A stretch of 64,000 bases of DNA from Chitinophaga costaii (GTDB lineage Bacteria > Bacteroidota > Bacteroidia > Chitinophagales > Chitinophagaceae): positions 372,001 to 436,000 of the forward strand of contig NZ_FMAR01000003.1 in the NCBI RefSeq assembly GCF_900094705.1, in the 5' to 3' direction. A model generated the notes under the pieces. It did no database searches. It saw only the letters and a list, made by a program, of their open reading frames with translations, and was not told where the DNA came from. The position numbers were made by a program, and so were the translations under genes. Shown piece by piece: positions 1-8,169 of the stretch (position 1 is its first letter; each line of letters starts with the position of its first letter).

Positions 1-40
1 AGCCAGTAGGCCGGGAATAAGAGGGCTTGCAGCTTACTGA

Positions 41-70
41 TTGATGGGTGCAGCTAACATCTTATCTTTG
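41..70 (+). promoter_or_regulatory. Bacteroidota -33/-7 promoter for the rRNA methyltransferase gene
   Basis: TTG at 41-43 is followed after 19 nt by TATCTTTG at 63-70, an exact match to the Bacteroidota TAnnTTTG -7 element at the expected spacing. The start codon at 88 would leave a leader of about 12 nt. This is motif evidence only. Confidence 0.65.
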
Positions 71-87
71 CCCCTTCAACTACTACG

Positions 88-1260
88 ATGACGAAAGTTT
101 TTTTGAAGAAAAAAATACAGAACCGCGTTATGCTGGGGCATCCCTGGATCTTTGGCAACGAGGTAAATAATATAGAGGGCGACGTAACGGCTGGTGATAC
201 CGTGGAAGTGTACACCCATCAGGGCTTTTTCGTAGGCAGAGGCTATATTAACCCCCAATCCCAGATACTGGTGCGCCTGCTTACCCGCCACCGGGATGAG
301 CAGATTAATGATGAATTCTTCTACCACCGCCTGCTAAAATGCTGGGAATACCGCCAGCGCCTGGGCTACACCGAAAACTGCCGCCTGGTATTTGGCGAGG
401 CAGACGAAATGCCCGCCCTGGTGATCGACAAGTTCAACGATTACTTCGTACTGCAAACCCTTTCCCTGGGTATGGACAAATGGAAACCTGCCATCGTGAA
501 TGCCCTGCAACGCATTTTCTCCCCCAAAGGTATTTATGAGCGCAACGATGTGCCCGTGCGGGAGCTGGAAGGCCTGGCCCAGCAAAAAGGATTTCTGAGC
601 GCTCCTTTCGATACTAATCTTATCATCCGGGAAAACGGGCTGCAATTTCATGTAGATATTGAAAATGGCCAGAAAACCGGCTATTTCCTGGACCAGCAGG
701 ACAACCGCCGCGAGATTCAACATATCGTGAAAGGCGCCGATGTGCTGGAGGCATTTTGCTATACCGGTACTTTTTCCTGCCACGCGGGCCACTACGGTGC
801 TAAAAGCGTGCTGGGACTGGATATTTCTGACCACGCGGTGAACACCGCCCGCCGCAACGCGGCGCTAAATGGCTTGCAGGAGGTATGCCGCTTCCAGGCG
901 GTAAATGCCTTCGATGTGCTGAAACAATGGACCAAGGAAGACAAAAAATTTGACGTAGTGATCCTGGATCCTCCCGCCTTCACCAAGAGCCGGGAAAATA
1001 TCCAGAAAGCGATTACGGGTTATAAAGAAATTAACCTGCGGGGCATGAAGTTACTGAAACCAGGCGGTTTCCTGGTCACGGCTTCCTGCACCAACCTGGT
1101 GACGCCGGCAGTATTCCTGGAAACCATAGACCAGGCGGCCAAGGATGCTAAGAAGAGATTGCGACAGGTAACTTTTCAGACACAGGCACAGGATCACCCT
1201 ATACTATGGAGCGTGGATAATACCACCTACCTGAAGTTTTTAATTGTTGAAGTATCGTAG
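88..1260 (+). CDS. Class I SAM-dependent rRNA methyltransferase (RlmI/RlmK family)
   Basis: A predicted 23S rRNA cytosine-C5 methyltransferase of 390 aa, the usual length for the RlmI family. The N-terminus (about residues 1-80) has the PUA-like RNA-binding pattern with the family signature GHPWIFGNEV. The Rossmann methyltransferase domain follows, with a SAM-binding segment VLEAFCYTGTFS and the catalytic-loop motif ILDPPAF. A late TASCTN segment carries a cysteine that could be the nucleophile. The start at 88 fits a well-formed -33/-7 promoter just upstream. The gene stands alone, and the next gene converges on it. The family is clear, but the exact target base cannot be told from sequence alone. 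Confidence 0.9.
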   Translation: MTKVFLKKKIQNRVMLGHPWIFGNEVNNIEGDVTAGDTVEVYTHQGFFVGRGYINPQSQILVRLLTRHRDEQINDEFFYHRLLKCWEYRQRLGYTENCRLVFGEADEMPALVIDKFNDYFVLQTLSLGMDKWKPAIVNALQRIFSPKGIYERNDVPVRELEGLAQQKGFLSAPFDTNLIIRENGLQFHVDIENGQKTGYFLDQQDNRREIQHIVKGADVLEAFCYTGTFSCHAGHYGAKSVLGLDISDHAVNTARRNAALNGLQEVCRFQAVNAFDVLKQWTKEDKKFDVVILDPPAFTKSRENIQKAITGYKEINLRGMKLLKPGGFLVTASCTNLVTPAVFLETIDQAAKDAKKRLRQVTFQTQAQDHPILWSVDNTTYLKFLIVEVS

Positions 1261-1468
1261 TGTGTAAGTAGTCCTCAACATGCAGCAGGAAAGTTGCGGA
1301 AAGAATGGGCTGCCAAGAGCGCATAAAAATATAATTTGAACGAAAGCCTTGTCCAGCGCAGATTATAGTTGCAAAGGGCGGGGCTTTTGCCATTTAATAT
1401 TTAGCTGCAATAAAATAAAAGGAATAAGTGATGCGTTATTGGAAGGTATAAAGCAAATACCCGGGAGG

Positions 1469-1822
1469 TTAGTTCTTAATGACATTAAATTTACCGGATT
1501 CAACAATGTTGCCATTTTGATCGCGGAGCTGGTAAATATAAATACCGGTGTAATAATTGTCCAGGTTTAATTCTGTACGATAGGACAAGTCTTTCACCTC
1601 TTCCATTTTTTTTCCTAGAAAATTGTACACAATAAGCACATAATGCTTGTCGTTATTCTTCTGGAACTCAAAATTAATACGGCTGGTAGCGGGGTTAGGG
1701 TAAGGAGGTTTTATGATTTTAGTAACCGTAGCATTCTCATTCTTAGGGGAATACTGCGCCTTTGCCCTAAAGGACAAGCAGCAACATACCATAAGAAAAA
1801 AGAGTGTATAGGTTTTAATCAT
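1469..1822 (-). CDS. Small secreted protein consisting mainly of a T9SS type A sorting domain
   Basis: A 117-aa protein with an N-terminal signal peptide ending near RAKAQ (about residue 22). Almost all the rest is a type IX secretion C-terminal sorting domain: the PYPNPATSRINF start, a central VYNFLGKKM strand, and the terminal YQLRDQNGNIVESGKF pattern. Type A CTDs normally follow a cargo domain and direct export through the T9SS and anchoring at the cell surface. Here only about 10-15 residues lie between signal peptide and sorting domain, so no cargo is visible. It could be a minimal surface peptide, a remnant of a larger gene, or a competitor for the sorting machinery. The CTD identification is firm, but any function is inference. 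Confidence 0.8.
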   Translation of the reverse strand: MIKTYTLFFLMVCCCLSFRAKAQYSPKNENATVTKIIKPPYPNPATSRINFEFQKNNDKHYVLIVYNFLGKKMEEVKDLSYRTELNLDNYYTGIYIYQLRDQNGNIVESGKFNVIKN

Positions 1823-1901
1823 AGTATTCCAAAGATATAATATTTTTTGAATATCTACGTTCGAGGACGTTTATTTTCTCATATATTGTAAAAATAACAA
1901 A

Positions 1902-1940
1902 CGGCAAGCCAATTATTATGTGCTTGCCGCTTTTTTTTTC
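1902..1940. terminator. Hairpin terminator downstream of the peroxiredoxin gene
   Basis: CGGCAAGC at 1902-1909 pairs perfectly with GCTTGCCG at 1922-1929. A run of nine T follows on the plus strand, and a weaker T-rich stretch on the minus strand (TTTGTTATTTTT). The only gene ending into it is the minus-strand peroxiredoxin, so it probably acts there. The stronger U-run faces the other way and would also stop antisense reads. Confidence 0.6.
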
Positions 1941-1956
1941 AAAAAATTAACGTTGC

Positions 1957-2424
1957 TTAAAGTTTCGCCAGCGTTTCTTTTATTTTCTCGAAATCAGGCA
2001 GATTCCCCGCCGAATCCAGCACCTCTGCATATTGCAGATTACCTGTTTTGTCTACCACAAAAGCTGCCCTTTTAGACACCCCTTTCAGGTCTAGTACAAA
2101 ATTATCATAATAGGCGCCGTAGGCCTTGGATACTTCCTTATTGAAGTCGCTCAGCAGGGGGAAGTTCAGTTGCTGTTCCTCCTTGAATTTGCCAAGAACA
2201 AATGGAGAATCTACGGATATGGCCACTACGTCTGCGTTCAGGCCATTGTAAGTAGCCAGGTTGTCGCGCATGCTGCACAGTTCTGCCGTGCATACACTGG
2301 TAAAGGCCAGGGGGAAAAACAGGATTACCAGGTTTTTGCCCTTGAAATCGGCCAGGGTGGTGAGTTTTTTGTCGGTATCGTACAGGGAGAATGCCGGTGC
2401 GGGTGTTCCAGTGGCTAAGCTCAT
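1957..2424 (-). CDS. Peroxiredoxin (AhpE/BCP-like thioredoxin fold)
   Basis: A thiol peroxidase of 155 aa that reduces hydrogen or organic peroxides. The thioredoxin-fold start APAFSLYDTDKK precedes the active-site segment FTSVCTAELC. Cys45 is the expected peroxidatic residue, and Cys50, four residues on, is placed as the resolving cysteine is in BCP/PrxQ proteins. The PLAFTSVC context looks most like the AhpE-like branch. An arginine typical of the active site could not be assigned with certainty. There is no signal peptide, so it should be cytoplasmic. It is a monocistronic unit followed by a strong hairpin. Confidence 0.9.
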   Translation of the reverse strand: MSLATGTPAPAFSLYDTDKKLTTLADFKGKNLVILFFPLAFTSVCTAELCSMRDNLATYNGLNADVVAISVDSPFVLGKFKEEQQLNFPLLSDFNKEVSKAYGAYYDNFVLDLKGVSKRAAFVVDKTGNLQYAEVLDSAGNLPDFEKIKETLAKL

Positions 2425-2540
2425 AAAAGTATTTTAAATAGTGAACGCTTAAATTAACGCGCGAAAGTTACATCATATCCCTGTCGGAACATAGCGATCT
2501 CTTAAATTTTTACGCCTGGGCCTTATCTTGCCGGTACAGC

Positions 2541-3542
2541 CTAACGTGCCGGGAAAATGTCTTGGTAGTTGCCTTCCGCATCGGCGGTAAAGCCTTCGCG
2601 TTCTTTCAGCAGGCGGCAGCGATCCAGGTAATAGTCTACGCGGCGACCATCTTTCAGCCAGATATAAGCCAGGGCCAGGTTATAATACAAATCGTATTTA
2701 AGGAACAACATGTCATAACGGTCGTTATGATTTTTAAGGGAAGGGGTGAGCTGATCCAGGTGGGATAGCTCCACCTCCCAATAAGCGGCAGCCTGCTGGG
2801 CACGTTGCTCCAAGGGAGGCCACTGCTGGTCCCTGCTAAACTGGTTCAGGGCCAGCACTATACTATCGGCCTGCTGTTTGTCCATCCCATCCAGGCCAAA
2901 CTTCGCTGATTTGTTAAGGTAGAAAAAGTGCATGTTCACCTTTTTAGTACCACCGAAAAACTGTTCGTTCAGCAGGAAATTAATCCAGTCTATATTGGTT
3001 TCAATAGCAGATCGGGTATGGGTTTGGAGCAGGGTATTGTTAGTATAAGAGCTTACCGCTGGTTCTACATTGGTACGGCTGCGGAAGGCCACAGAAAAGG
3101 TTTGGTAGGATGACGAGAGGGCAGAATCTTCTTCATACACCATCCCTTTTGCATCGGTGAGCTTATAGTATAGCGGGGCGTAAATGGGGGCTTCTATACT
3201 CATGATATAATCGCCGGTGTTTACCATTTTCGGGTGCAGGCTTTGGGGGCCTTGGGCGGTACCAACTGTCACCACCAGGTGGAGGTCGCCATTTTCCGGC
3301 ACGCGTTGCAGGCCGTTCAGGGCCAGTTTGGCGGAGATTTCGCCCTCTGACATGCCAAAAGGCGATAGCGAAAAATTGCTGTGGGACCGCACGTCATATG
3401 TTTTAGCATCTGGCGGAAGCTTGCGCGTGGCGGGCTTCTGGTAAGTTACCACCGTTTCCACAACGCCATCAATCTGTGCATGCACCGTACTCCCGGTCAT
3501 CAAATACCATCCCGTCAACAGGCAGCAAACATACTTTTTCAT
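2541..3542 (-). CDS. Secreted protein of unknown function
   Basis: I do not recognise the family. The protein is about 333 aa starting at MKKYVCC (start codon at 3542; an upstream ATG at 3566 would add eight residues). It has a signal peptide ending near VHAQ. The middle is rich in beta-type sequence resembling lipoprotein-like domains of unknown function. The C-terminal third (from about residue 225) is helical, with DQQWPPLEQRAQQAAAYWEVE and YDLYYNLALAYIWLKDG, like a single TPR-like helical pair. A broken partial copy of this C-terminal half lies directly upstream, so the locus once held a tandem duplication. It lies downstream of the PorP/SprF gene on the same strand, but the decayed copy intervenes, so cotranscription is uncertain. 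Confidence 0.7.
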   Translation of the reverse strand: MKKYVCCLLTGWYLMTGSTVHAQIDGVVETVVTYQKPATRKLPPDAKTYDVRSHSNFSLSPFGMSEGEISAKLALNGLQRVPENGDLHLVVTVGTAQGPQSLHPKMVNTGDYIMSIEAPIYAPLYYKLTDAKGMVYEEDSALSSSYQTFSVAFRSRTNVEPAVSSYTNNTLLQTHTRSAIETNIDWINFLLNEQFFGGTKKVNMHFFYLNKSAKFGLDGMDKQQADSIVLALNQFSRDQQWPPLEQRAQQAAAYWEVELSHLDQLTPSLKNHNDRYDMLFLKYDLYYNLALAYIWLKDGRRVDYYLDRCRLLKEREGFTADAEGNYQDIFPAR

Positions 3543-3609
3543 AGCAAAGAGTTTCACGTATGGCAAGTTATTGCATTCTGCGTTAAGGGCAATTAAACCG
3601 GCATTAAAA

Positions 3610-4054
3610 ACAGCGGGTAGGTGGGCTCAGGATGTCCAGGTTATCCACCAGCCCCGCGGGTATCGTTATCCAGCTGATACAGCAAGCTGCATTGGTTTAG
3701 GTAATGTATGGCCCCGGTATAGTCCTTGCCCCAGATGGCACATTAGGCCAGGTTAAAATAAATATCGTACTGGAGGCTGGTGGGCTGCTGCCGGTCCTTT
3801 TTATTAGTAAGCCCCCTGCCAGGCGGTTTTTGTTTTTGGGAGCAGGTTTTTCCAGTAGGTAGCTGCCTGGGTGTACTGCAACGCCAGGGGCGCCCATTGC
3901 TGATCGCTGCTAAAATGTAGCAGGGCTGCAAAACAAGCTGGTAATACGGATTTGCCATCGCCCCCAGTCCAAATTGTTCTTATTTGTTGAAGGAAAACAG
4001 GCGGGGCACATTATAGCTTTTAACAAGGGCTAATAACAGGCAAATGCGTTTCAT
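3610..4054 (-). pseudogene. Decayed, internally deleted paralogue of the neighbouring secreted protein gene
   Basis: On the minus strand an ATG at 4054 opens with MKRICLLLALV, a signal-peptide-like start. It runs almost at once into sequence matching the C-terminal third of the downstream gene: FNK-stop-EQFGLGAM against LNKSAKFGLDGM. After a frameshift, DQQWAPLALQYTQAATYW matches DQQWPPLEQRAQQAAAYW, then come further stops and frameshifts. The nucleotide match continues to about 3610 (for example the segment around 3745-3775). About two thirds of the gene between signal peptide and C-terminus is missing. This is a dead tandem duplicate and encodes no intact protein. Confidence 0.8.
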
Positions 4055-4085
4055 ACACAACTGGATTCACCCAATATACATCCGG

Positions 4086-5105
4086 TCAGAAACGAGGGCA
4101 GGCCATATTAGCCACGTCTTCATTGCGAAAAGCCTTGAACACGAGTGATATCTCGAACCCGCCCTGGCCGTGGCTTGCCGGTGTAAGGGAGGAAATATTG
4201 GAGTCGTAGCTGAAGCCAATTTCGTATTTGCCCATATCCAGCCGCACCATGGGAATAATGGCATCGCCATAGCGGTAGTACACTCCACCATATACACCAT
4301 GATCAGATTCCAATCCCTGGCTTAGCAGCCCATATCCAATCATGGCGCCGCCAATAAACTCGGAATAACTGCCCTGGTGTAATTCATTGTACTGTGCAAT
4401 CACTTTCACATTTTCAGACACGGGTATGGTGATGCCGGCGTTGAAAGTAATCTTAGCTTGCAGTTGTATGGATTTATCGCCCATGAAAGAAACCTTGGGC
4501 CGGTTAAAGTGATACAACGCTGCGCCAATATAGTAGTTGGTATTTTCCCCGATAACACTGTTGAAACTCAGGCCCACGCCAGCATCCAGGTAGGTATAAC
4601 CGCGCAGGGAAAGGCGTCCGTCTTCCCCGGTGGAGGCGGTTGGGTCAAAACGGCCATTGGTATATTGGTTATCGAACGTAAGGTGGGTGATGTCGAACTG
4701 GCGCTGTACCAGGCCGCCCATAGCGCCTAGCGAAAGAAAAGTACTCTTGTCGTCGCTCAGCGATTTATGATAGTTGAAGGCGGGAAATACCTGGGTAGAC
4801 TGCAACTTGGAAGTGCCGGCACGGTCGTAGGTGAGTTGCAGGCCTACGGTCACAAAATCGGTAGTGCCCACCGGGTATTTCAGTTCCCCGCTGATGGTAC
4901 CTGTTTCATAAGGAATGGTTACGCTGTTCCACTGGTTGCGGTACACGGCCTGTACGCGCACATCACCATTGAAGATGCCGATCAGCGCCGGATTGCGCAG
5001 GATGGGCGTTTCGGAAAACTGCGACAGGTGAATGTCCTGCGCAGTAATGGTGGCGGTGCAACCCAGGCATGCGATGAACAAACTTATTTTCAACAACGAT
5101 TTCAT
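4086..5105 (-). CDS. PorP/SprF family type IX secretion outer membrane protein
   Basis: A 339-aa beta-barrel protein with a signal peptide ending near TITAQ. The family start is clear: QDIHLSQFSETPILRNPALIG, then VYRNQW. The rest is alternating beta-strand sequence typical of the PorP/SprF barrel. PorP/SprF proteins sit in the outer membrane and are needed for secretion or surface attachment of T9SS type B substrates, as SprF is for SprB in Flavobacterium. Here the gene starts 28 bp after the end of a type B substrate gene on the same strand and lies in line with a second one, so it is probably their dedicated partner. That pairing is inferred from context. Confidence 0.9.
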   Translation of the reverse strand: MKSLLKISLFIACLGCTATITAQDIHLSQFSETPILRNPALIGIFNGDVRVQAVYRNQWNSVTIPYETGTISGELKYPVGTTDFVTVGLQLTYDRAGTSKLQSTQVFPAFNYHKSLSDDKSTFLSLGAMGGLVQRQFDITHLTFDNQYTNGRFDPTASTGEDGRLSLRGYTYLDAGVGLSFNSVIGENTNYYIGAALYHFNRPKVSFMGDKSIQLQAKITFNAGITIPVSENVKVIAQYNELHQGSYSEFIGGAMIGYGLLSQGLESDHGVYGGVYYRYGDAIIPMVRLDMGKYEIGFSYDSNISSLTPASHGQGGFEISLVFKAFRNEDVANMACPRF

Positions 5106-5133
5106 GTTGCGTTTTTATATTTTTTTAATCCGG

Positions 5134-7980
5134 TTATCGTAATAAGGTCACATTGCCTTTCAATTGGAAAGGCTGGTTATTATCGCATACCATGTCTACT
5201 AAATACACATACACGTCGGAGGCTGCGGACTGGCCTTTAATAGTGCCATCCCAGCCGGCGCTTATATCATCTACATTAAAATTGTTGCGTTCAAACACCA
5301 TTACCCCGTTGCGGTTGAAGATGCGGAAGTAGCGCACGTTGGCAATGCCCTTGCCCCGCACGTAAAACACGTCGTTTACGCCATCGTGGTTGGGGGTGAA
5401 GGTATTGGGGATGAACACTACATTTTCATCACATACCAGTACTACTTCGGTTACGGCGCTGGCCGTACAGCCGTAGCTGTTAGTGCCTGTTATACTGTAG
5501 GCAATGGGCTTGCGCACGGCGGCATTCGTGTTCTGGCAGGTAGTGCAGTCAATGTAATCGGCAGGTGCCCATTGCCAACTAATTACATCTGTCGATCCGG
5601 TGGCATTCAGCGGTACAATGCTGCCTACGGTTACAATCTCACGGGCTGGTGTACTCACGGTGGGCAGTGGGTTTACGGTGATGGTCACGGATTTGCTTTC
5701 GCCCGGGCAGGCTGCGTCGTTGCTGCCGGTTACCGTATAAGTAGTTTGGGTGGGGGGCGATGCCAGTGGGGAGGCAGTGTCCGGATCGGTAAGGTTGTCT
5801 TTAGGCAACCAACTATAAGTCGTGGCGCCCTCGGCTTTCAGCTGTACCGATGCGCCGGTGCAAATAGCGGTATCGCTGCTCACGCTCAGCACCACGGTGG
5901 GTACCACTTGCATGCGAACGCTATCTTCCACGGAGCAGCCAAATGCGTTAGTGGCCATCACGTGGTAGATGGTATCTATGGCCGGCGTAGCCGAAGTAGT
6001 ATTACAGGCCGTGCAGCTCAGGTTATAATTGGTGAGCCATTGCACAGTAGCGTCGGTACTGGCAGTGAGTGTCACGGCATCGCCTTCGCATAGTTTGGCT
6101 GCGGAGCGGCTGGTATAGAGGTAAGGCGTAGGGTTAATGGTAATGCTGCGCGTAATGGAATCCATACAGGTGCGTGCGTCGGTGATCACCAGTTTTATGG
6201 GATAGGTGCCGGAAGCAGCATACACCACATTGGCCGGGGTTTCTGTGTCGGCGGTAGCGCCATTGCCCAGGTCCCAGCTCCAGGTGATCACCGGAATGTT
6301 GGGGGAAGGAACGGTGGTATTGATGAAGGCCACGTCCTGGCCTACGCAGGCCGTATTATCTAACGAGAAATCTGCGGTAGGGGCAATTACGCTGATGTGG
6401 TCTACTTTACGTACCGTATCGTTGCAATAACGGGGATCTATATACGAAATTACCAACCAGTCTGTTTTTACGCCAGTTTGGTCCAGCACCTTGGAAACAT
6501 CGGTGAGGGTGGGACCGTCTTGCTGAGTGCCATCTGCAAAACGCCAACTGTAATTGGCCACCAGTGGGCCGGGTACGTTCAGCACGGAATAGGTGGCGGA
6601 AGTGCCACGGCATACGGTGTTTACGCCGGCGCTGAAGTCGGGGTTGAAGTCGTACAGGGTATCTATGGCGGTACTACTGCAACTACCGGCTGTTAAGGTA
6701 AGGCGCACAAAGTATTTGCCGGGTGTGGTGTAGGTATGGGCGCTGTTTTGGGTATTGCCCAAAGCGCTGGCATCGCCATAAGCCCACTCGTAGGTATTGC
6801 CGGGAATTTCTTTGGAGGTATTGGTGAAAAGAAACTGGTGTTTATTGCTGCAATCGCGTACAAAATCAAAGCTGGCCACGGGACCATTTACCTGCACCGT
6901 TACCGGGGTGGCGCTGTTGTAGCAGCCATTGGAGCCAGCACTCATATTTACCGTGATAGGCCCATTTTGCTGGAAAATATGGGTAATGTCGTTTTGAGCG
7001 CCGCTTTGTAAAGTGCCGTCGCCAAAGTCCCAACTATAGGTATCGGCACCCGTGGCGGTGGCCACCAGCCGTACGGCGTCGCCGGCGCAAACAGGATTGG
7101 GCGTTACGCCAAAATTTGCCGCAGCCGGAGCTACGCCGGCCATCACCAGGTCGTTATAAGCCGCACTCACAGTACAGCCGCTTTGTGTAGTCACTGTAAG
7201 GGTTACATCGTAGCGGCCCGTGCTGCTGTACGTATGTTGTACGGCGGGCGTGGCCACGGTTTGGCTTTGCCCGTCGCCGAAGTTCCAGGCGTAGGCGGTT
7301 ACGGCTTCGTTTTTTAGGTTAGAAACCGTTACGGCCAGGGTAGCATTCACCGGCACACAGCCTGCCACGGGCGAGGGCGCGGTGAGGGTGGGCAGGGCAA
7401 TCTGAATGAATTGTTTTTTGGTAACCGTATTGGTACAACCATTGGCATTGGTAACAGACAGGGTTACATCGTACACGCCGGGCAGCTGGTAGTTGTGGGT
7501 GATGGTAGCATTGGGCGTAGTAATATTGCCGGTATTATCCCCAAAGTCCCACACACGGCTAGTACCCTCAGGTGTAAGATCGGTGAAGGTGGGGGAGTAA
7601 GCCTTGCAGCTCATCGCCTCCGATACGCTGAAATCCGGTGCTGGCAAGGGATTTACTACAATGTCCTTGGTAAAGGTAACCGGCCCCGTTGCATAGTAAC
7701 TGGTAAGCGCCACGTGGTAGGTGCCGGCCACGGTGTAAGTCACCTGTGGGTCGGACAACTGCGAGTAGCGGCCATTGTCGAAGTCCCAGCTATAGGAGAG
7801 CGCCCCCGCGGTCGAGGTGTTTTTGAACGTGACCACCGCTGGTGCACAGGCAGTGCCTGGGGTAGTGGTAAAGGAAAACGAGGCTTGCTGGGCATAGGAT
7901 ACGCCACCCGCCAATATTCCGGCGGTTAACAGGCCCAGGGCTTTAAACCCGGTGCAGCACTTCGCAAGGAGGTTTTTCAT
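5134..7980 (-). CDS. PKD-repeat surface protein with T9SS type B C-terminal domain
   Basis: A protein of about 948 aa (start MKNLLAK at 7980; an ATG at 7995 would add five residues), with a signal peptide ending at SYAQQ. Seven PKD-type immunoglobulin-like repeats are marked by motifs such as YSWDFDNG, RVWDFGDN, YAWNFGDG, YSWDFGDG and WSWDLGNG. They are followed by two or three Ig-like modules with paired cysteines (for example NLSCTACNTT). The C-terminal ~90 residues, from IPNTFTPNHDGVNDVFYV, are the gliding-motility-associated type B sorting domain. PKD arrays usually serve as adhesive or spacer stalks, and no enzymatic domain is seen. The PorP/SprF gene follows after 28 bp. It is a clear paralogue of the larger upstream protein and may be a surface adhesin, with ligand unknown. 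Confidence 0.9.
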   Translation of the reverse strand: MKNLLAKCCTGFKALGLLTAGILAGGVSYAQQASFSFTTTPGTACAPAVVTFKNTSTAGALSYSWDFDNGRYSQLSDPQVTYTVAGTYHVALTSYYATGPVTFTKDIVVNPLPAPDFSVSEAMSCKAYSPTFTDLTPEGTSRVWDFGDNTGNITTPNATITHNYQLPGVYDVTLSVTNANGCTNTVTKKQFIQIALPTLTAPSPVAGCVPVNATLAVTVSNLKNEAVTAYAWNFGDGQSQTVATPAVQHTYSSTGRYDVTLTVTTQSGCTVSAAYNDLVMAGVAPAAANFGVTPNPVCAGDAVRLVATATGADTYSWDFGDGTLQSGAQNDITHIFQQNGPITVNMSAGSNGCYNSATPVTVQVNGPVASFDFVRDCSNKHQFLFTNTSKEIPGNTYEWAYGDASALGNTQNSAHTYTTPGKYFVRLTLTAGSCSSTAIDTLYDFNPDFSAGVNTVCRGTSATYSVLNVPGPLVANYSWRFADGTQQDGPTLTDVSKVLDQTGVKTDWLVISYIDPRYCNDTVRKVDHISVIAPTADFSLDNTACVGQDVAFINTTVPSPNIPVITWSWDLGNGATADTETPANVVYAASGTYPIKLVITDARTCMDSITRSITINPTPYLYTSRSAAKLCEGDAVTLTASTDATVQWLTNYNLSCTACNTTSATPAIDTIYHVMATNAFGCSVEDSVRMQVVPTVVLSVSSDTAICTGASVQLKAEGATTYSWLPKDNLTDPDTASPLASPPTQTTYTVTGSNDAACPGESKSVTITVNPLPTVSTPAREIVTVGSIVPLNATGSTDVISWQWAPADYIDCTTCQNTNAAVRKPIAYSITGTNSYGCTASAVTEVVLVCDENVVFIPNTFTPNHDGVNDVFYVRGKGIANVRYFRIFNRNGVMVFERNNFNVDDISAGWDGTIKGQSAASDVYVYLVDMVCDNNQPFQLKGNVTLLR

Positions 7981-8169
7981 AGGATTTTCCTGCATTTATA
8001 GTCCCCAAAGGACGCCTTATGGCCTTCCACGGAACCTGCTACAAATTAACTAATTTTTATATTAATATATTGATTAATAATTGTATTGGGTAAAATGTAT
8101 ACGCTGATATGGATAAGGTATCCTAAACCAGGTAGGGTTTCGGTGAGTTTGTATGACCGTAGGATACTG

